Shown one piece after another: positions 41,903-50,706 of a stretch of 64,000 nucleotides of DNA. Under the pieces are notes generated by a model. It had not been told where the DNA came from. It worked only from the letters and a program-made list of their open reading frames with translations, and did not search any database. The position numbers were made by a program, and so were the translations under genes. Source of the stretch: Curvibacter sp. AEP1-3 (GTDB lineage: Bacteria > Pseudomonadota > Gammaproteobacteria > Burkholderiales > Burkholderiaceae_C); contig NZ_CP015698.1 of the NCBI RefSeq assembly GCF_002163715.1, forward strand, positions 1,178,001-1,242,000, given 5' to 3'. Position 1 is the stretch's first letter, and every line of letters starts with the position of its first letter.

Positions 41903-42379
41903 CTAGCCCCAAAGAACCGGTTTATGGACCATGAGATAGAACACAGCCAGCATGGCCACAAAGGCCGGGTAGCCCAAGGTTTCCCAACGGCGGGCATAGT
42001 CCCAGTACTCCCCGGGCAAGGCCTGCCCATTCTCATGGGCCTCTTTGGCCAGAGCCGCCATGCGGATCTGCAAACCGACCACCGGCATCCAGCAGGCACC
42101 GGTGATCAGGTACAGCGCAAAAGACACCACCAGCCAAGGCGAGTCCAAGGGGTACCCCGCGAGATAGACCATCATGAACCCTGTCACCGGCTGGACCACC
42201 GCTGCGGGCGTGGTAAGCCACCAGTCGGCGCGAACAACCAATCGGGTCACCACCGCCTGTGCTGCAACGACCCCGCTGCGGTTCACGAAAAACATGTAGA
42301 ACGCGGTGCCAAAGCCGGTACCAACCAGAACTGTGCTGGACAGAATATGGATCCACTTGACCAGCAAAAAGCCGCTCAT
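41903..42379 (-). CDS. DUF2269 family integral membrane protein
   Basis: 158 residues with four hydrophobic segments (about 8-30, 50-72, 80-102 and 135-155). The N-terminal MSGFLLVKWIHILSSTVLVGTG with its intramembrane His is typical of DUF2269. Function is unknown. A GAGGAG lies nine bases upstream of the ATG, and the start overlaps the DoxX-like stop by 4 bp. It is the last gene of a tight four-gene operon. Confidence 0.82.
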   Translation of the reverse strand: MSGFLLVKWIHILSSTVLVGTGFGTAFYMFFVNRSGVVAAQAVVTRLVVRADWWLTTPAAVVQPVTGFMMVYLAGYPLDSPWLVVSFALYLITGACWMPVVGLQIRMAALAKEAHENGQALPGEYWDYARRWETLGYPAFVAMLAVFYLMVHKPVLWG

Positions 42380-42741
42380 TTGGTACTCCTCATCAAAACA
42401 AAAAGGATGGCTGCAATGGGCAAATTTTTGGAGAGGGGCCCCAAAGGATGCAACCACAAAGCCGGTGTCAGAAGCGTAGCGACCACTGTCATGAGCAACA
42501 TGGCAATAAGTGCTGCAAGAAAGACACGGCGGCGCGGTTTCCACCACAAGAGCACGCCAAGAATCAGGTCTAGCGCAGCGCCACTCCACACCAGGACATT
42601 GGCAAGAAACGGATCCGCAATGCCACCTGCAAGCAACAACGCGCGGCTCTGCCCTTCCAACTCCCACACACTGCAAATTGCGGTGAGTAGCCACACCAAC
42701 ACCAAGCTATAGCGCAGCAAATTTCGATCAGAAAGAGACAT
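42376..42741 (-). CDS. DoxX-like small membrane protein
   Basis: 121 residues with four membrane segments (about 10-28, 44-65, 72-92 and 98-116). DoxX-like features include DPFLANVLVWSGAALDLILGVLL. Some DoxX relatives belong to redox or quinone systems, but no function is evident here. It overlaps the SRPBCC gene upstream by 14 bp and the DUF2269 gene downstream by 4 bp. Confidence 0.78.
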   Translation of the reverse strand: MSLSDRNLLRYSLVLVWLLTAICSVWELEGQSRALLLAGGIADPFLANVLVWSGAALDLILGVLLWWKPRRRVFLAALIAMLLMTVVATLLTPALWLHPLGPLSKNLPIAAILFVLMRSTK

Positions 42742-43234
42742 TGCGTCTTCCTCCGGCTTGCCACTGTTCTACGTCAGAAGCATGCTGGGCCAAAAACGAC
42801 TGCAAACGCGCAAAGCGCTTCCGCGTCTGGTACCTGAAAACGGCGTCAATCAGAGGTTCGATGCATCGCATCAGAAACCCGGGACCGGCTTCCAGCGTGT
42901 AGGTGTACAAAAGAATGGAACGACCTTCCCCACTGTCCCTATGTCGCATGGAAGCGGCCCAACGCGAAAAAGGAAAGGCAGTCCCCACCATGGTCGCAGC
43001 CGCTAATAAGGGGGGCGAGTAGCTGACGAATCGGGTGTGCATGGATAAGCTTTGCATCCAGCCCTTGCCACCGCTGACCGTAACCGCCCCGACCGAGGGA
43101 CACGGCGCACCACCTTCAACCCGCGTGTTCTTGACCAAAGAGTCCCAGCGTAGCCGCCATGCGTGGTAGTGAAATGCATCAAACACCACTGCTGACGGAG
43201 CGGGCATCTGAAACTCAAATGTGCCGTGAGCCAT
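42728..43234 (-). CDS. SRPBCC (START/Bet v1-like) domain protein
   Basis: 168 residues. The opening GTFEFQMPAPSAVVFDAFHYHAWRLRWDSLVKNTRVEGG is a polyketide cyclase / SRPBCC pattern for a hydrophobic ligand cavity. No catalytic residues can be named. It starts 4 bp after the saccharopine-dehydrogenase-like gene, with the GAGGAG ribosome site inside that gene's last codons. It may bind a lipid or an intermediate for the operon's reductase. Confidence 0.72.
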   Translation of the reverse strand: MAHGTFEFQMPAPSAVVFDAFHYHAWRLRWDSLVKNTRVEGGAPCPSVGAVTVSGGKGWMQSLSMHTRFVSYSPPLLAAATMVGTAFPFSRWAASMRHRDSGEGRSILLYTYTLEAGPGFLMRCIEPLIDAVFRYQTRKRFARLQSFLAQHASDVEQWQAGGRRNVSF

Positions 43235-43238
43235 GGCC

Positions 43239-44351
43239 TCAACGCTCCTCTACGACCTGAGTCACCATGCCCCATTTTGCAAACTCTGGGCTGAATTCAT
43301 CCAAGGCCAAAAGGCCCATGGCAGGGTAAGCCCCCGCCGTGAAGCGCTGACCTGAAGCCAGTTTCCGGGCCAGCAGAATGGCGGCCAAGCAAGGAATTTC
43401 TGGCCCATGGTCATGGTCCGCTGCAATGTGCCAGGACCGTTTCAGGGAGTTGCCATCCACACCCGTCCCGGAAACCCGGACGACCATCCCACCCAACGCC
43501 GAGCCAAAGGGGTCAAAACACTTTGCACCCGCGTTCAGGGCCCCGGCAAGAACAGCGGGATTGGGAAACACCCGATGCCGACGCAGCCAAGCCATGGCGG
43601 AAAACACTTTCTGCGCCAAGGTCACTTCTACGGCCGCACGGAATTCGACACGATTGCGCACGGCGTAATGCGAAGGAAATAGCTCCAGGTCAGGGATATC
43701 ACAGGGCGAGCCAAGGCGAGCCTTCAAGCCGCGTATTTCTACAGGCTGCGGATCGCCCCAACCGGTGAGCGACTGCCACTGTCCGTTGCGCCAGACCTGG
43801 ATCGATTCCCCACAATAGCCGAGCACCGCCCGCATGGTGGCCACGCCCCGTGGAGCGGTCTGTGCGGGCGCTATGCAAATGTCGATGGTCTCTATAGCTT
43901 GCCATCCGCCACAGAGTGCATTCACCACGGCTGACGACAACGCAGGCACTGTGCTGGCGCCACAGATGGCTACGCGGTCTGACGCTTTGAATTCCACGTC
44001 CAAGGCCGGTGCGAAATCGCACACAAAACGCCGCCCGTCCGCCAGATCGATGTAGTGTGCGCCGGCTTGCGCACAAGCACGCGCCACCGCGTAGTCCTGC
44101 CCCTGAAAGGGGCCTGCGGTGTGAATCAGCAACTCAACGTTCAAATCGGCCAAGACCCGTGAGAAATCGGGACTGTGCATATCCACCGCCACACCACGGG
44201 CACGGTCCCGTGCGGGTATGGTTTCCGCAAAATTTTGTGCCGAGAGCCCGTCCCTGCCGGCAACCAGCAGATCTATGGAGGGTGACCCCGCCAATGCCCG
44301 GCAAATACGTGCTCCGAAATTCCCGTACCCGCCCAAAACCATGACCCGCAT
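43239..44351 (-). CDS. Saccharopine dehydrogenase-like NAD(P)-binding oxidoreductase
   Basis: 370 residues. A Rossmann motif opens the protein (MVLGGYGNFGARICRAL), followed by LLVAGRD, LLIHTAGPFQGQDYAVARAC, GAHYIDLADGR and CGASTVPALSSAVV. This is the pattern of the saccharopine dehydrogenase-like reductase family. The substrate is unknown and it is probably not lysine metabolism. It is the first gene of the operon with SRPBCC, DoxX-like and DUF2269 proteins, and divergent from the FtsX-type permease (63-bp gap). Confidence 0.8.
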   Translation of the reverse strand: MRVMVLGGYGNFGARICRALAGSPSIDLLVAGRDGLSAQNFAETIPARDRARGVAVDMHSPDFSRVLADLNVELLIHTAGPFQGQDYAVARACAQAGAHYIDLADGRRFVCDFAPALDVEFKASDRVAICGASTVPALSSAVVNALCGGWQAIETIDICIAPAQTAPRGVATMRAVLGYCGESIQVWRNGQWQSLTGWGDPQPVEIRGLKARLGSPCDIPDLELFPSHYAVRNRVEFRAAVEVTLAQKVFSAMAWLRRHRVFPNPAVLAGALNAGAKCFDPFGSALGGMVVRVSGTGVDGNSLKRSWHIAADHDHGPEIPCLAAILLARKLASGQRFTAGAYPAMGLLALDEFSPEFAKWGMVTQVVEER

Positions 44352-44414
44352 GCCCGCTCCCTGTGCTTTGTTGTTGGCAACTGTCCGATCTCCACTATAG
44401 AGCCTGCGGTATCG

Positions 44415-47099
44415 GTGAAATTGCACAATCGCCCCATGTTCCAGAACTTCCGGCGCCCCGCAGGGCCCTTGTGGCCCCTACTTTGCAGCTTCTCCTGGCA
44501 GGAGCTGCGCCAGCACCCTTGGCGCAATGCGGCAGCGGTGGTGTCGGTGATGCTGGGGGTGGCGCTGGCGTTTTCGGTGCACCTGATCAACGCCTCTGCC
44601 TTGGACGAGTTTTCGCAGGCAGTGCGCTCGGTGGGCGGCCAGCCCGACCTGGAGCTGCGCAGCGCCGATAGCACCGAGGGCGTGCCTCTTGAACTATGGG
44701 GCCGCTTGCAGCGCGATCCGGACATTGCGCTGGCCTCACCGGTGCTGGAAATCAGCACGTACGCCCTGCCCGCCTCGTCCACCACAAGTACCAACTCCAG
44801 CGCCGAGCCCAAGCGCACGCTGCTGCGGGTAATCGGCATAGACCCTCTGCAAGTGGCAGCCATGGCCCCGGACTTGCTGCCGCGGCCGGACAAGGCCGAA
44901 GGCGCAGACAGACTGTCCTTCTTCGCGCCCGATACCGTTTTTTTGAATCCGCTGGCGCGCCAGTCCCTAGGTGGCAACACGCTGCAGTTGCAGATTGGCT
45001 TGCGCATGCAAGCGGTGCGCGTGGCGGGCAGCGTGGCGGCGGGCGGCGCAGCGCTGGCCGTGATGGATATTGCGGCTGTGCAAGACCTTTTCGGCCTGGG
45101 CGAACGCATCACGCGGGTCGACCTGCGTCTGCGCGCCGGGGTTGACCGCAAGGCTTTGGTGCAACGGCTGCAAAGCGAGGCCGATTGGCCAGCAGGTGCC
45201 ACACTGCGCGAGCCTGGCGATGCGGTCACCCGGATCAGCAATCTCTCACGCGCCTATCGGGTGAACCTGACGGTGCTGGCGCTGGTGGCCTTGTTTACCG
45301 GCGGCTTTCTGGTGTTTTCGGTGCTCGCCTTGAGCGTGACGCGGCGCTCGCAGCAGTTTGCTTTGCTGGCGGTGCTGGGCCTGACCGGTCGGCAACGTCT
45401 GCAATTGGTGCTGTGGGAAGCCGCTGCTTTGGGTGCCTTCGGCAGCGCGCTCGGTCTGCTGCTGGGCACTGCATTGGCGGCCCTCGCACTTCGCCTCTTG
45501 GGTGGCGACTTGGGTGGCGGTTACTTCAGCGGCGCCACACCAGCCTTGCAATGGAGCCCTTGGGCTGCGCTGGTGTTTGGGGCACTGGGCACTGCCGCAG
45601 CTTTGCTCGGCGCATGGGGCCCTGCCCGACTGGCGCAAGCCTTGCCACCCGCCCAAAACCTGAAGGGTTTGGGGCACAGCCAAGGTGGTGGCAGCGGTGT
45701 GCGTTGGGGCGTAGCGTTGCTGGCGGCCGGCGGTCTGCTGGCCCTCTTGCCCCCGGTGTGGGACATGCCGCTGGCCGCCTACCTCAGTGTGGCGGCCCTG
45801 CTGCTGGGCGGTATTGTGAGCCTGCCTGCGCTCGTGAGCGTGGTGCTCAACCGCGTGGCACCGTTACTGGCAGACCAGCTGCTACCTCTGCTGGCAGTAG
45901 AGCGCGCCCGGCGCGTGCGCGAGAGTGCGACGGTTGCCGTGAGTGGCGTTGTCGCGGCCCTGAGCCTGGCCGTGGCCCTTACCGTGATGGTGGCCAGCTT
46001 TCGCGGCTCGGTGATGGACTGGCTGGACCAGGTGCTGCCCGCAGACCTGTACCTGCGCACCGCCACCAGCAGCACCGCGCTGGACACCGCGTACCTGGAC
46101 CCTGCCTTTGTGGACCAAGCCGGCGCCCTGCCCGGAGTGGCACGCGCTACCACCCAACGTATCCGGAATCTTTCCCTGGACTCGGCCAAACCTGCCGTAG
46201 CGCTGATTGCCCGCCCCTTGCGGGACCCGCAGAGTAGCCAGCTGAATCTACCCCTGGTGGGAGGCGTAGCCAAGGTCCCACAGGGGAGCATTGCCATTTA
46301 TGTGAGTGAGGCGATGGTGGATTTGTACGGCGCCAGGATCGGGGAACCTTTCCCGGCCCTTTCTCTGGCCCTCAAGCCAAATCAGGCCCTGGCGCCCGCG
46401 GAATATGCGCAAGCAGCTCCTTTTTTTGTAGCAGGAATCTGGCGGGACTATGCACGCCAGAGCGGCGCTATCACCCTGGACCGCGCGGATTACTTGCATT
46501 GGACCCGGGACACGCGGGTCAATGACATGGCCTTCTGGCTGGAGGAAGGCGCGTCCCCCGAGGCCCTGCAGAGCGCCATGCGCAGCCTGGCCGACCGCCT
46601 AGCCGGCACGCCCGGTGGCGAGGCCGGCAGGCTGCTGGAATTCGGCTCCGCCCGCGAGATACGCGCCACCAGCTTGAAGATTTTTGACCGGAGTTTTGCG
46701 GTGACCTACTGGCTGCAGGCTGTGGCCATTGCCATCGGGCTCTTCGGGGTGGCGGCCAGTTTCAGCGCGCAAGTGCTGGCGCGGCGCAAGGAGTTCGGGC
46801 TGCTGGTGCATCTGGGGCTCACACGCCGGCAGATTCTGCGGGTGGTGGCCATGGAGGGCGCTGCGTGGACATCACTGGGCGCACTGGCCGGCATTGCGCT
46901 GGGCCTGGCAGTCGCCGTGGTGTTGGTGCATGTGGTCAACCCGCAGAGCTTTCACTGGACCATGGAGCTGGCCCTGCCTTGGGGCCGGCTGGCAGCACTG
47001 GGGGCTGCCGTGATTGCGGCAGGGACGCTGACCGCCTGGTTGTCCGGTCGCGCTGCTGCCGGGCGGGACGCAGTGATGGCGGTGAAGGAAGACTGGTAA
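44415..47099 (+). CDS. Large FtsX-type ABC transporter permease
   Basis: 894 residues, GTG start (an ATG at 44436 is possible). The architecture is an N-terminal helix, a large periplasmic domain, FtsX-type helices at about 280-420, central helices at about 430-500, a second periplasmic domain, and a final FtsX block at about 760-890. This matches a fusion of two FtsX permeases such as YbbP or AttFG. No ATPase is adjacent. The LolD-like ATPase at 35954 and the AttH-like protein at 55063 could be its partners. Residues 659-673 (LAPAEYAQAAPFFVA) are a dispersed-repeat copy. Confidence 0.88.
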   Translation: MKLHNRPMFQNFRRPAGPLWPLLCSFSWQELRQHPWRNAAAVVSVMLGVALAFSVHLINASALDEFSQAVRSVGGQPDLELRSADSTEGVPLELWGRLQRDPDIALASPVLEISTYALPASSTTSTNSSAEPKRTLLRVIGIDPLQVAAMAPDLLPRPDKAEGADRLSFFAPDTVFLNPLARQSLGGNTLQLQIGLRMQAVRVAGSVAAGGAALAVMDIAAVQDLFGLGERITRVDLRLRAGVDRKALVQRLQSEADWPAGATLREPGDAVTRISNLSRAYRVNLTVLALVALFTGGFLVFSVLALSVTRRSQQFALLAVLGLTGRQRLQLVLWEAAALGAFGSALGLLLGTALAALALRLLGGDLGGGYFSGATPALQWSPWAALVFGALGTAAALLGAWGPARLAQALPPAQNLKGLGHSQGGGSGVRWGVALLAAGGLLALLPPVWDMPLAAYLSVAALLLGGIVSLPALVSVVLNRVAPLLADQLLPLLAVERARRVRESATVAVSGVVAALSLAVALTVMVASFRGSVMDWLDQVLPADLYLRTATSSTALDTAYLDPAFVDQAGALPGVARATTQRIRNLSLDSAKPAVALIARPLRDPQSSQLNLPLVGGVAKVPQGSIAIYVSEAMVDLYGARIGEPFPALSLALKPNQALAPAEYAQAAPFFVAGIWRDYARQSGAITLDRADYLHWTRDTRVNDMAFWLEEGASPEALQSAMRSLADRLAGTPGGEAGRLLEFGSAREIRATSLKIFDRSFAVTYWLQAVAIAIGLFGVAASFSAQVLARRKEFGLLVHLGLTRRQILRVVAMEGAAWTSLGALAGIALGLAVAVVLVHVVNPQSFHWTMELALPWGRLAALGAAVIAAGTLTAWLSGRAAAGRDAVMAVKEDW
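46389..46432 (-). repeat. Dispersed 45-bp repeat, copy 6 (inside the FtsX permease)
   Basis: Reverse-oriented, near-consensus copy: gctacaaaaa, then gagctgcttgcgca, then gcgggcgccag. It starts on codon 659 and is read LAPAEYAQAAPFFVA, in the same phase as the mutL, ABC exporter and coaBC copies. Confidence 0.88.
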
Positions 47100-47127
47100 G
47101 CCGGCCTTCACCGCCCACTGGCAACAC

Positions 47128-48159
47128 TTACTTCTTGGCGCGGATTTTCACCAACTCGGCCTGCGCTTCATTCCACAAATCCATGCCGATATCTGCGCCA
47201 ATGGAGGCGTACACACGGGTGAGCTTGTCGCGCATACGGGCAGACTCGGCGGGCGACAACTCGTTGATCTGCATGCCCTTGGCCTTCAAGTCAGCCACGG
47301 CCTTGGCGGCTTCCTCGCGGGTGTCTTTGCGCTCGAAGTCGCGGCTCAGTTTGGCAGCATCACTCAGGATTTTTTGCTCATCCTTGGACAACTGATCCCA
47401 CCACTTTTTGCTCACCAGAACGATCCAGGGGCTGTAGACGTGGTTGGTCACGGTCACGTACTTCTGCACCTCGTAGAACTTGCTGGACAAGATGGTGTTG
47501 AAGGGGTTTTCCTGGCCATCCACCGTGTTGGTTTCCAGTGCGCTGAAGAGCTCTGAAAAGGCCATGGGCACGGCGTTGGCACCCAGCGTCTTGAAGCTGT
47601 TGAGGAAGACGTTGTTCTGCATCACGCGCAACTTGATGCCTTCCAGGTCTTCCACCTTGTTGATGGCGCGTTTGCTGTTGGTCAGGTTACGGAAACCATT
47701 TTCCCAATAGGCCAGGCCGACCAGGCCTTTGTCCTGGAGCTTATTGCGGATCTTGTCGCCGACCGGGCCGTCCAGCAGTGCGTCCGCTTCCTTGGCGTTG
47801 CTGATCAGGAAAGGGGTGTCCCACAGTGCCATTTCCTTGGTGATGCCGACCAGCGTGGCGGTGGAACCCACCATCATTTCCTGCGCGCCCCCGATCAGGG
47901 AGTTTTGCATCTGGACGTCGGGTCCGAGGGCGGCGGCACCGATGGTGCGAACCTTCATTTTGCCGCCGGACGCTTTCTCCACGGCCTCGGCAAACACCTT
48001 GGCCGCGCGGCCCTGGTTGCTCTGCTCATTGAGGCCGTAGCCAAAGCGAATCAGGCGGGGCTTGATGTCTTGGGCCAGTGCAGGCAACGCGGCACTGAAT
48101 ACAGCAGCACCAGCCACGGCCAGAACGGCGCGACGGAACAGTTGGGGGGAAGCTTTCAT
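47128..48159 (-). CDS. TRAP transporter substrate-binding protein DctP-type
   Basis: 343 residues with a signal peptide through about residue 30 (ending ALPALAQ). DctP-family segments include IRFGYGLNEQSNQGRAAKVFAEAVEK, NSLIGGAQEMMVGSTATLVG, WENGFRNLTNSKR and GQENPFNTILSSKFYEVQKY. It is a periplasmic binding protein. As the last gene of gntK-dctQ-dctM-dctP under a GntR-like operator, its ligand is probably gluconate or a related sugar acid. Confidence 0.9.
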   Translation of the reverse strand: MKASPQLFRRAVLAVAGAAVFSAALPALAQDIKPRLIRFGYGLNEQSNQGRAAKVFAEAVEKASGGKMKVRTIGAAALGPDVQMQNSLIGGAQEMMVGSTATLVGITKEMALWDTPFLISNAKEADALLDGPVGDKIRNKLQDKGLVGLAYWENGFRNLTNSKRAINKVEDLEGIKLRVMQNNVFLNSFKTLGANAVPMAFSELFSALETNTVDGQENPFNTILSSKFYEVQKYVTVTNHVYSPWIVLVSKKWWDQLSKDEQKILSDAAKLSRDFERKDTREEAAKAVADLKAKGMQINELSPAESARMRDKLTRVYASIGADIGMDLWNEAQAELVKIRAKK

Positions 48160-48207
48160 GGTATGTCTCCAGAGTGAGTGTTGTTGTGTTGCGAAAGGGA
48201 AAAACGC

Positions 48208-49500
48208 TTAGCGCATCCACGCCACCGGCGCGGTCACGATCTGCGGGAAAAGCACGAAGAGAAACAAAATCAGCGTGTAGGTGATCAGGAACGGATTCAC
48301 ACCCTGCACCACGCGGTGCAGCGGCAAACGCCCTACCCCCGCCACCACGTTAAGCACCGTGCCCACGGGCGGTGTAATCAGCCCGATGGCGCCGTTCAGC
48401 ACAAACATCAGCCCGAAGTACACGGGGTCAATACCTGCCTTGACGGCGATGGGCAACATCACCGGCGCAAAAATCAGGATGGTGGGCGTCAAGTCCAGCG
48501 CGGTACCCACGAGGATCAACACCAACATCATCACCAGCATCAACAGGCGCGGGCTCTCCACCAAGGGGCCCAACCAGCCGGAGAGCACACTGGGCAAATC
48601 CGCCAGGGTGATCATGTAGCTGGCCACCTGAGCCCCTGCGCACAAGAACATCACGATGGCAGTGGTCTTGGCAGCCCGGACCAGCACCCCGTAAACCTCT
48701 GCGACCTTCATTTCGCGGTGAACCAACAAGGCCACCACCAGGGCATAAAACGCCGCCACGACGGCAGCTTCGGTGGGCGTAAACACACCCGACTTCATGC
48801 CGCCGATGATGATGACGGGCATCAGCATGGCCCAGAAGGCTTTCAGCGTGGCCTGCAGGCGTTCACGCATGGGCAGCGGCTGCCCTTCGGGCAACTCGAT
48901 GTTGCGCAGCACCAGCTTCCAGGCCACGATCAATCCCGCGCCCATGATCAAACCTGGCACGATGCCGGAGAGGAACAAGGCCGAGATGGACGTGTTGGTA
49001 GTCACGCCATAAATCACAAACGGCATGCTGGGCGGAATGATGGGCGCGATGATGCCGCCCGACGCCAACAGCCCCGCAGAGGTGTGCATGGGGTAACCCT
49101 GCTGGCGCATCATGGGCATCAGGATGGTGGCGAGTGCTGCGGTGTCGGCCAAGGCCGAGCCACTCATGCTGGCCATCATGACCGCCGCGCCGATGGCAAC
49201 AAAGCCCAAGCCACCGCGGATATGCCCCACCCAGGCTTGGGCCATGGTGATGATGCGCCGGCTGATGCCGCCACTGTTCATCAGCTCACCAGCCAGTATG
49301 AAAAAAGGCACCGCCAACAGGGGGAAGCTATCCACCCCCGCCACCAGGTTTTGCGCGAGCAGCTGGGTGTCCCAGAAATCCAGCACCCAAGCCATGCCGG
49401 CACCAGTCAGTACCAGCGCCAAGCCCATGTTCATGCCGATACCCATGAGGGCCAGCATGCCTACGGAGAAAACAATAAATGAGAGTCCTTCGTTGCTCAT
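48208..49500 (-). CDS. TRAP transporter large permease DctM-type
   Basis: 430 residues with about 12 helices. DctM features: MNMGLALVLTGAGMAW near the start, FFILAGELMNSGGISRRI, GSALADTAALATILMPMM and NGAIGLITPPVGTVLNVVAGV. It carries the ion-coupled transport channel. The start MSNEGLSF at 49500 leaves a 4-bp gap after the DctQ gene. Confidence 0.93.
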   Translation of the reverse strand: MSNEGLSFIVFSVGMLALMGIGMNMGLALVLTGAGMAWVLDFWDTQLLAQNLVAGVDSFPLLAVPFFILAGELMNSGGISRRIITMAQAWVGHIRGGLGFVAIGAAVMMASMSGSALADTAALATILMPMMRQQGYPMHTSAGLLASGGIIAPIIPPSMPFVIYGVTTNTSISALFLSGIVPGLIMGAGLIVAWKLVLRNIELPEGQPLPMRERLQATLKAFWAMLMPVIIIGGMKSGVFTPTEAAVVAAFYALVVALLVHREMKVAEVYGVLVRAAKTTAIVMFLCAGAQVASYMITLADLPSVLSGWLGPLVESPRLLMLVMMLVLILVGTALDLTPTILIFAPVMLPIAVKAGIDPVYFGLMFVLNGAIGLITPPVGTVLNVVAGVGRLPLHRVVQGVNPFLITYTLILFLFVLFPQIVTAPVAWMR

Positions 49501-49504
49501 GGCC

Positions 49505-50023
49505 TTACTCCACGTCGGCGGTGTGGCCCAGGTCCAGCGGGGCACGTTGAATCAACTCCCACAGCGCCATGGCGCCGATGGACAAGGAGCACAAAAGCGC
49601 GGGCAGGGGAAGCAATGCATTCGGATAGCCCAGCACGACCGAGGTGCTGTCCATCCCGACCACCACCTGCTGCCAGGCACCACGGCCCAACAACCCGCAA
49701 GCCAGCAACACCAACAGACGTATCAACAGGGTCATAAAGGCCAATGCCTTGGGCCGTTTTTGCAACGCTGCCAACAGACTGGTGAATGCCATGTGTTCAC
49801 CGGCCGGGTAGGCCGCCGTGGCACCAATGAACACCATCCAGACAAACAGCAGGCGCGACAACTCTTCACTCGCAGCCACCCCACTGCCAAAGCCATAACG
49901 CAATACGACGTTGACGAACACCGCCAAAGCCATAACGCCCAGACAGATCGCCATCAGCACGTTGGTGGTACGGACAAAGCCGCTGTTGCGGACCGGTGTG
50001 TCCGGCGTATGGGGGGCACTCAT
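49505..50023 (-). CDS. TRAP transporter small permease DctQ-type
   Basis: 172 residues with four membrane helices. The DctQ signature is VFVNVVLRYGFGSGVAASEELSRLLFVWMVFIGA. It is the small membrane subunit that pairs with DctM. Its ATG overlaps the gntK stop by 4 bp, so uptake and phosphorylation are translated together. Confidence 0.92.
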   Translation of the reverse strand: MSAPHTPDTPVRNSGFVRTTNVLMAICLGVMALAVFVNVVLRYGFGSGVAASEELSRLLFVWMVFIGATAAYPAGEHMAFTSLLAALQKRPKALAFMTLLIRLLVLLACGLLGRGAWQQVVVGMDSTSVVLGYPNALLPLPALLCSLSIGAMALWELIQRAPLDLGHTADVE

Positions 50024-50526
50024 AAAGTTTCCTCGTAGGTTGCGAGCCATGCAGTCACGGCAGCCTGCAAGCCGTCCAACGGCTGCATGGCGTTCAGGGT
50101 CAATACACCGGCTTCACAGGTGGGGGACTGCAAGGTGGCAAATTGGTTGTCCACCAGGCTGGTAGAGAAAAAGTGGCTGGCTGCCCGGGCGGTCACGCGG
50201 GCCTGGGCATCCGTGCGGCTGATCTCGAGAAATGCAAACAGCAAATCGGGTGCTGCCGCGCGCAGCCGGTCACGGTACGTGCGCTTGAGCGCAGAGCAGG
50301 TCACCACCGCACCCTGCGGATGCAGGCGGATCTGCTCGCTCAAGGTGGCGAGCCAGCCTTCGCGGTCGGCATCCGTCAACGCAATGCCCTGCTGCATCTT
50401 GCTGCGGTTGGCCGGGCTGTGGTGGTCGTCCCCCTCCACCAACGGCATGCCGGTCGCCGCTGCCACCCGGGCACCGACGCTGGACTTGCCGCACCCGGCC
50501 ACCCCCATGATCACAATTGATTTCAT
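50020..50526 (-). CDS. gntK: Gluconokinase
   Basis: 168 residues from MKSIVIMGVAG at 50526; an ATG at 50535 lies closer to the operator. P-loop GVAGCGKS (8-15), EGDDHHSPANRSKM (31-44), ALTDADREGWL (49-59) and CSALKRTYRDRLR (77-89) are GntK signatures. It phosphorylates gluconate to 6-phosphogluconate. It is the first gene of the TRAP operon, and a perfect palindromic operator lies 14 bp upstream. Confidence 0.95.
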   Translation of the reverse strand: MKSIVIMGVAGCGKSSVGARVAAATGMPLVEGDDHHSPANRSKMQQGIALTDADREGWLATLSEQIRLHPQGAVVTCSALKRTYRDRLRAAAPDLLFAFLEISRTDAQARVTARAASHFFSTSLVDNQFATLQSPTCEAGVLTLNAMQPLDGLQAAVTAWLATYEETL

Positions 50527-50539
50527 AGTTTCCATTTTT

Positions 50540-50557
50540 TTGGATAGCGCTATCCAA
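50540..50557. promoter_or_regulatory. GntR/LacI-family operator upstream of gntK
   Basis: An 18-bp perfect palindrome TTGGATAGCGCTATCCAA lies just before gntK. The central CG and the 14-bp core GGATAGCGCTATCC are typical of LacI-family sites and recur upstream of the divergent regulator gene. Confidence 0.88.
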
Positions 50558-50649
50558 TAGTCTTCAAAAAATGGCGGCATTCCACAAATACATGCGCAAA
50601 GTGCCGCTACGTAGAACGATGCGGGTTACTACCCTGATCCATCGCTTTC

Positions 50650-50663
50650 GGATAGCGCTATCC
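50650..50663. promoter_or_regulatory. GntR/LacI-family operator upstream of the regulator gene
   Basis: The same 14-bp palindrome GGATAGCGCTATCC as at the gntK operator lies 43 bp before the LacI-type gene. It implies autoregulation. The two sites are 110 bp apart centre to centre, close enough for looping. Confidence 0.88.
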
Positions 50664-50706
50664 TATGAGAAGATTTCAAAAACCCATTCAGTAGTTTCCC
50701 TAGGCC

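Noticed and set aside
44273..45241. 322-codon minus-strand frame opposite the start of the FtsX permease
   Set aside because: Ser/Arg-rich, crosses the divergent promoter region, and has no domain; a shadow frame.
48178..49482. 434-codon plus-strand frame opposite the DctM gene
   Set aside because: Extremely His/Gln/Arg-rich product mirrors the hydrophobic codons of the membrane protein on the other strand.
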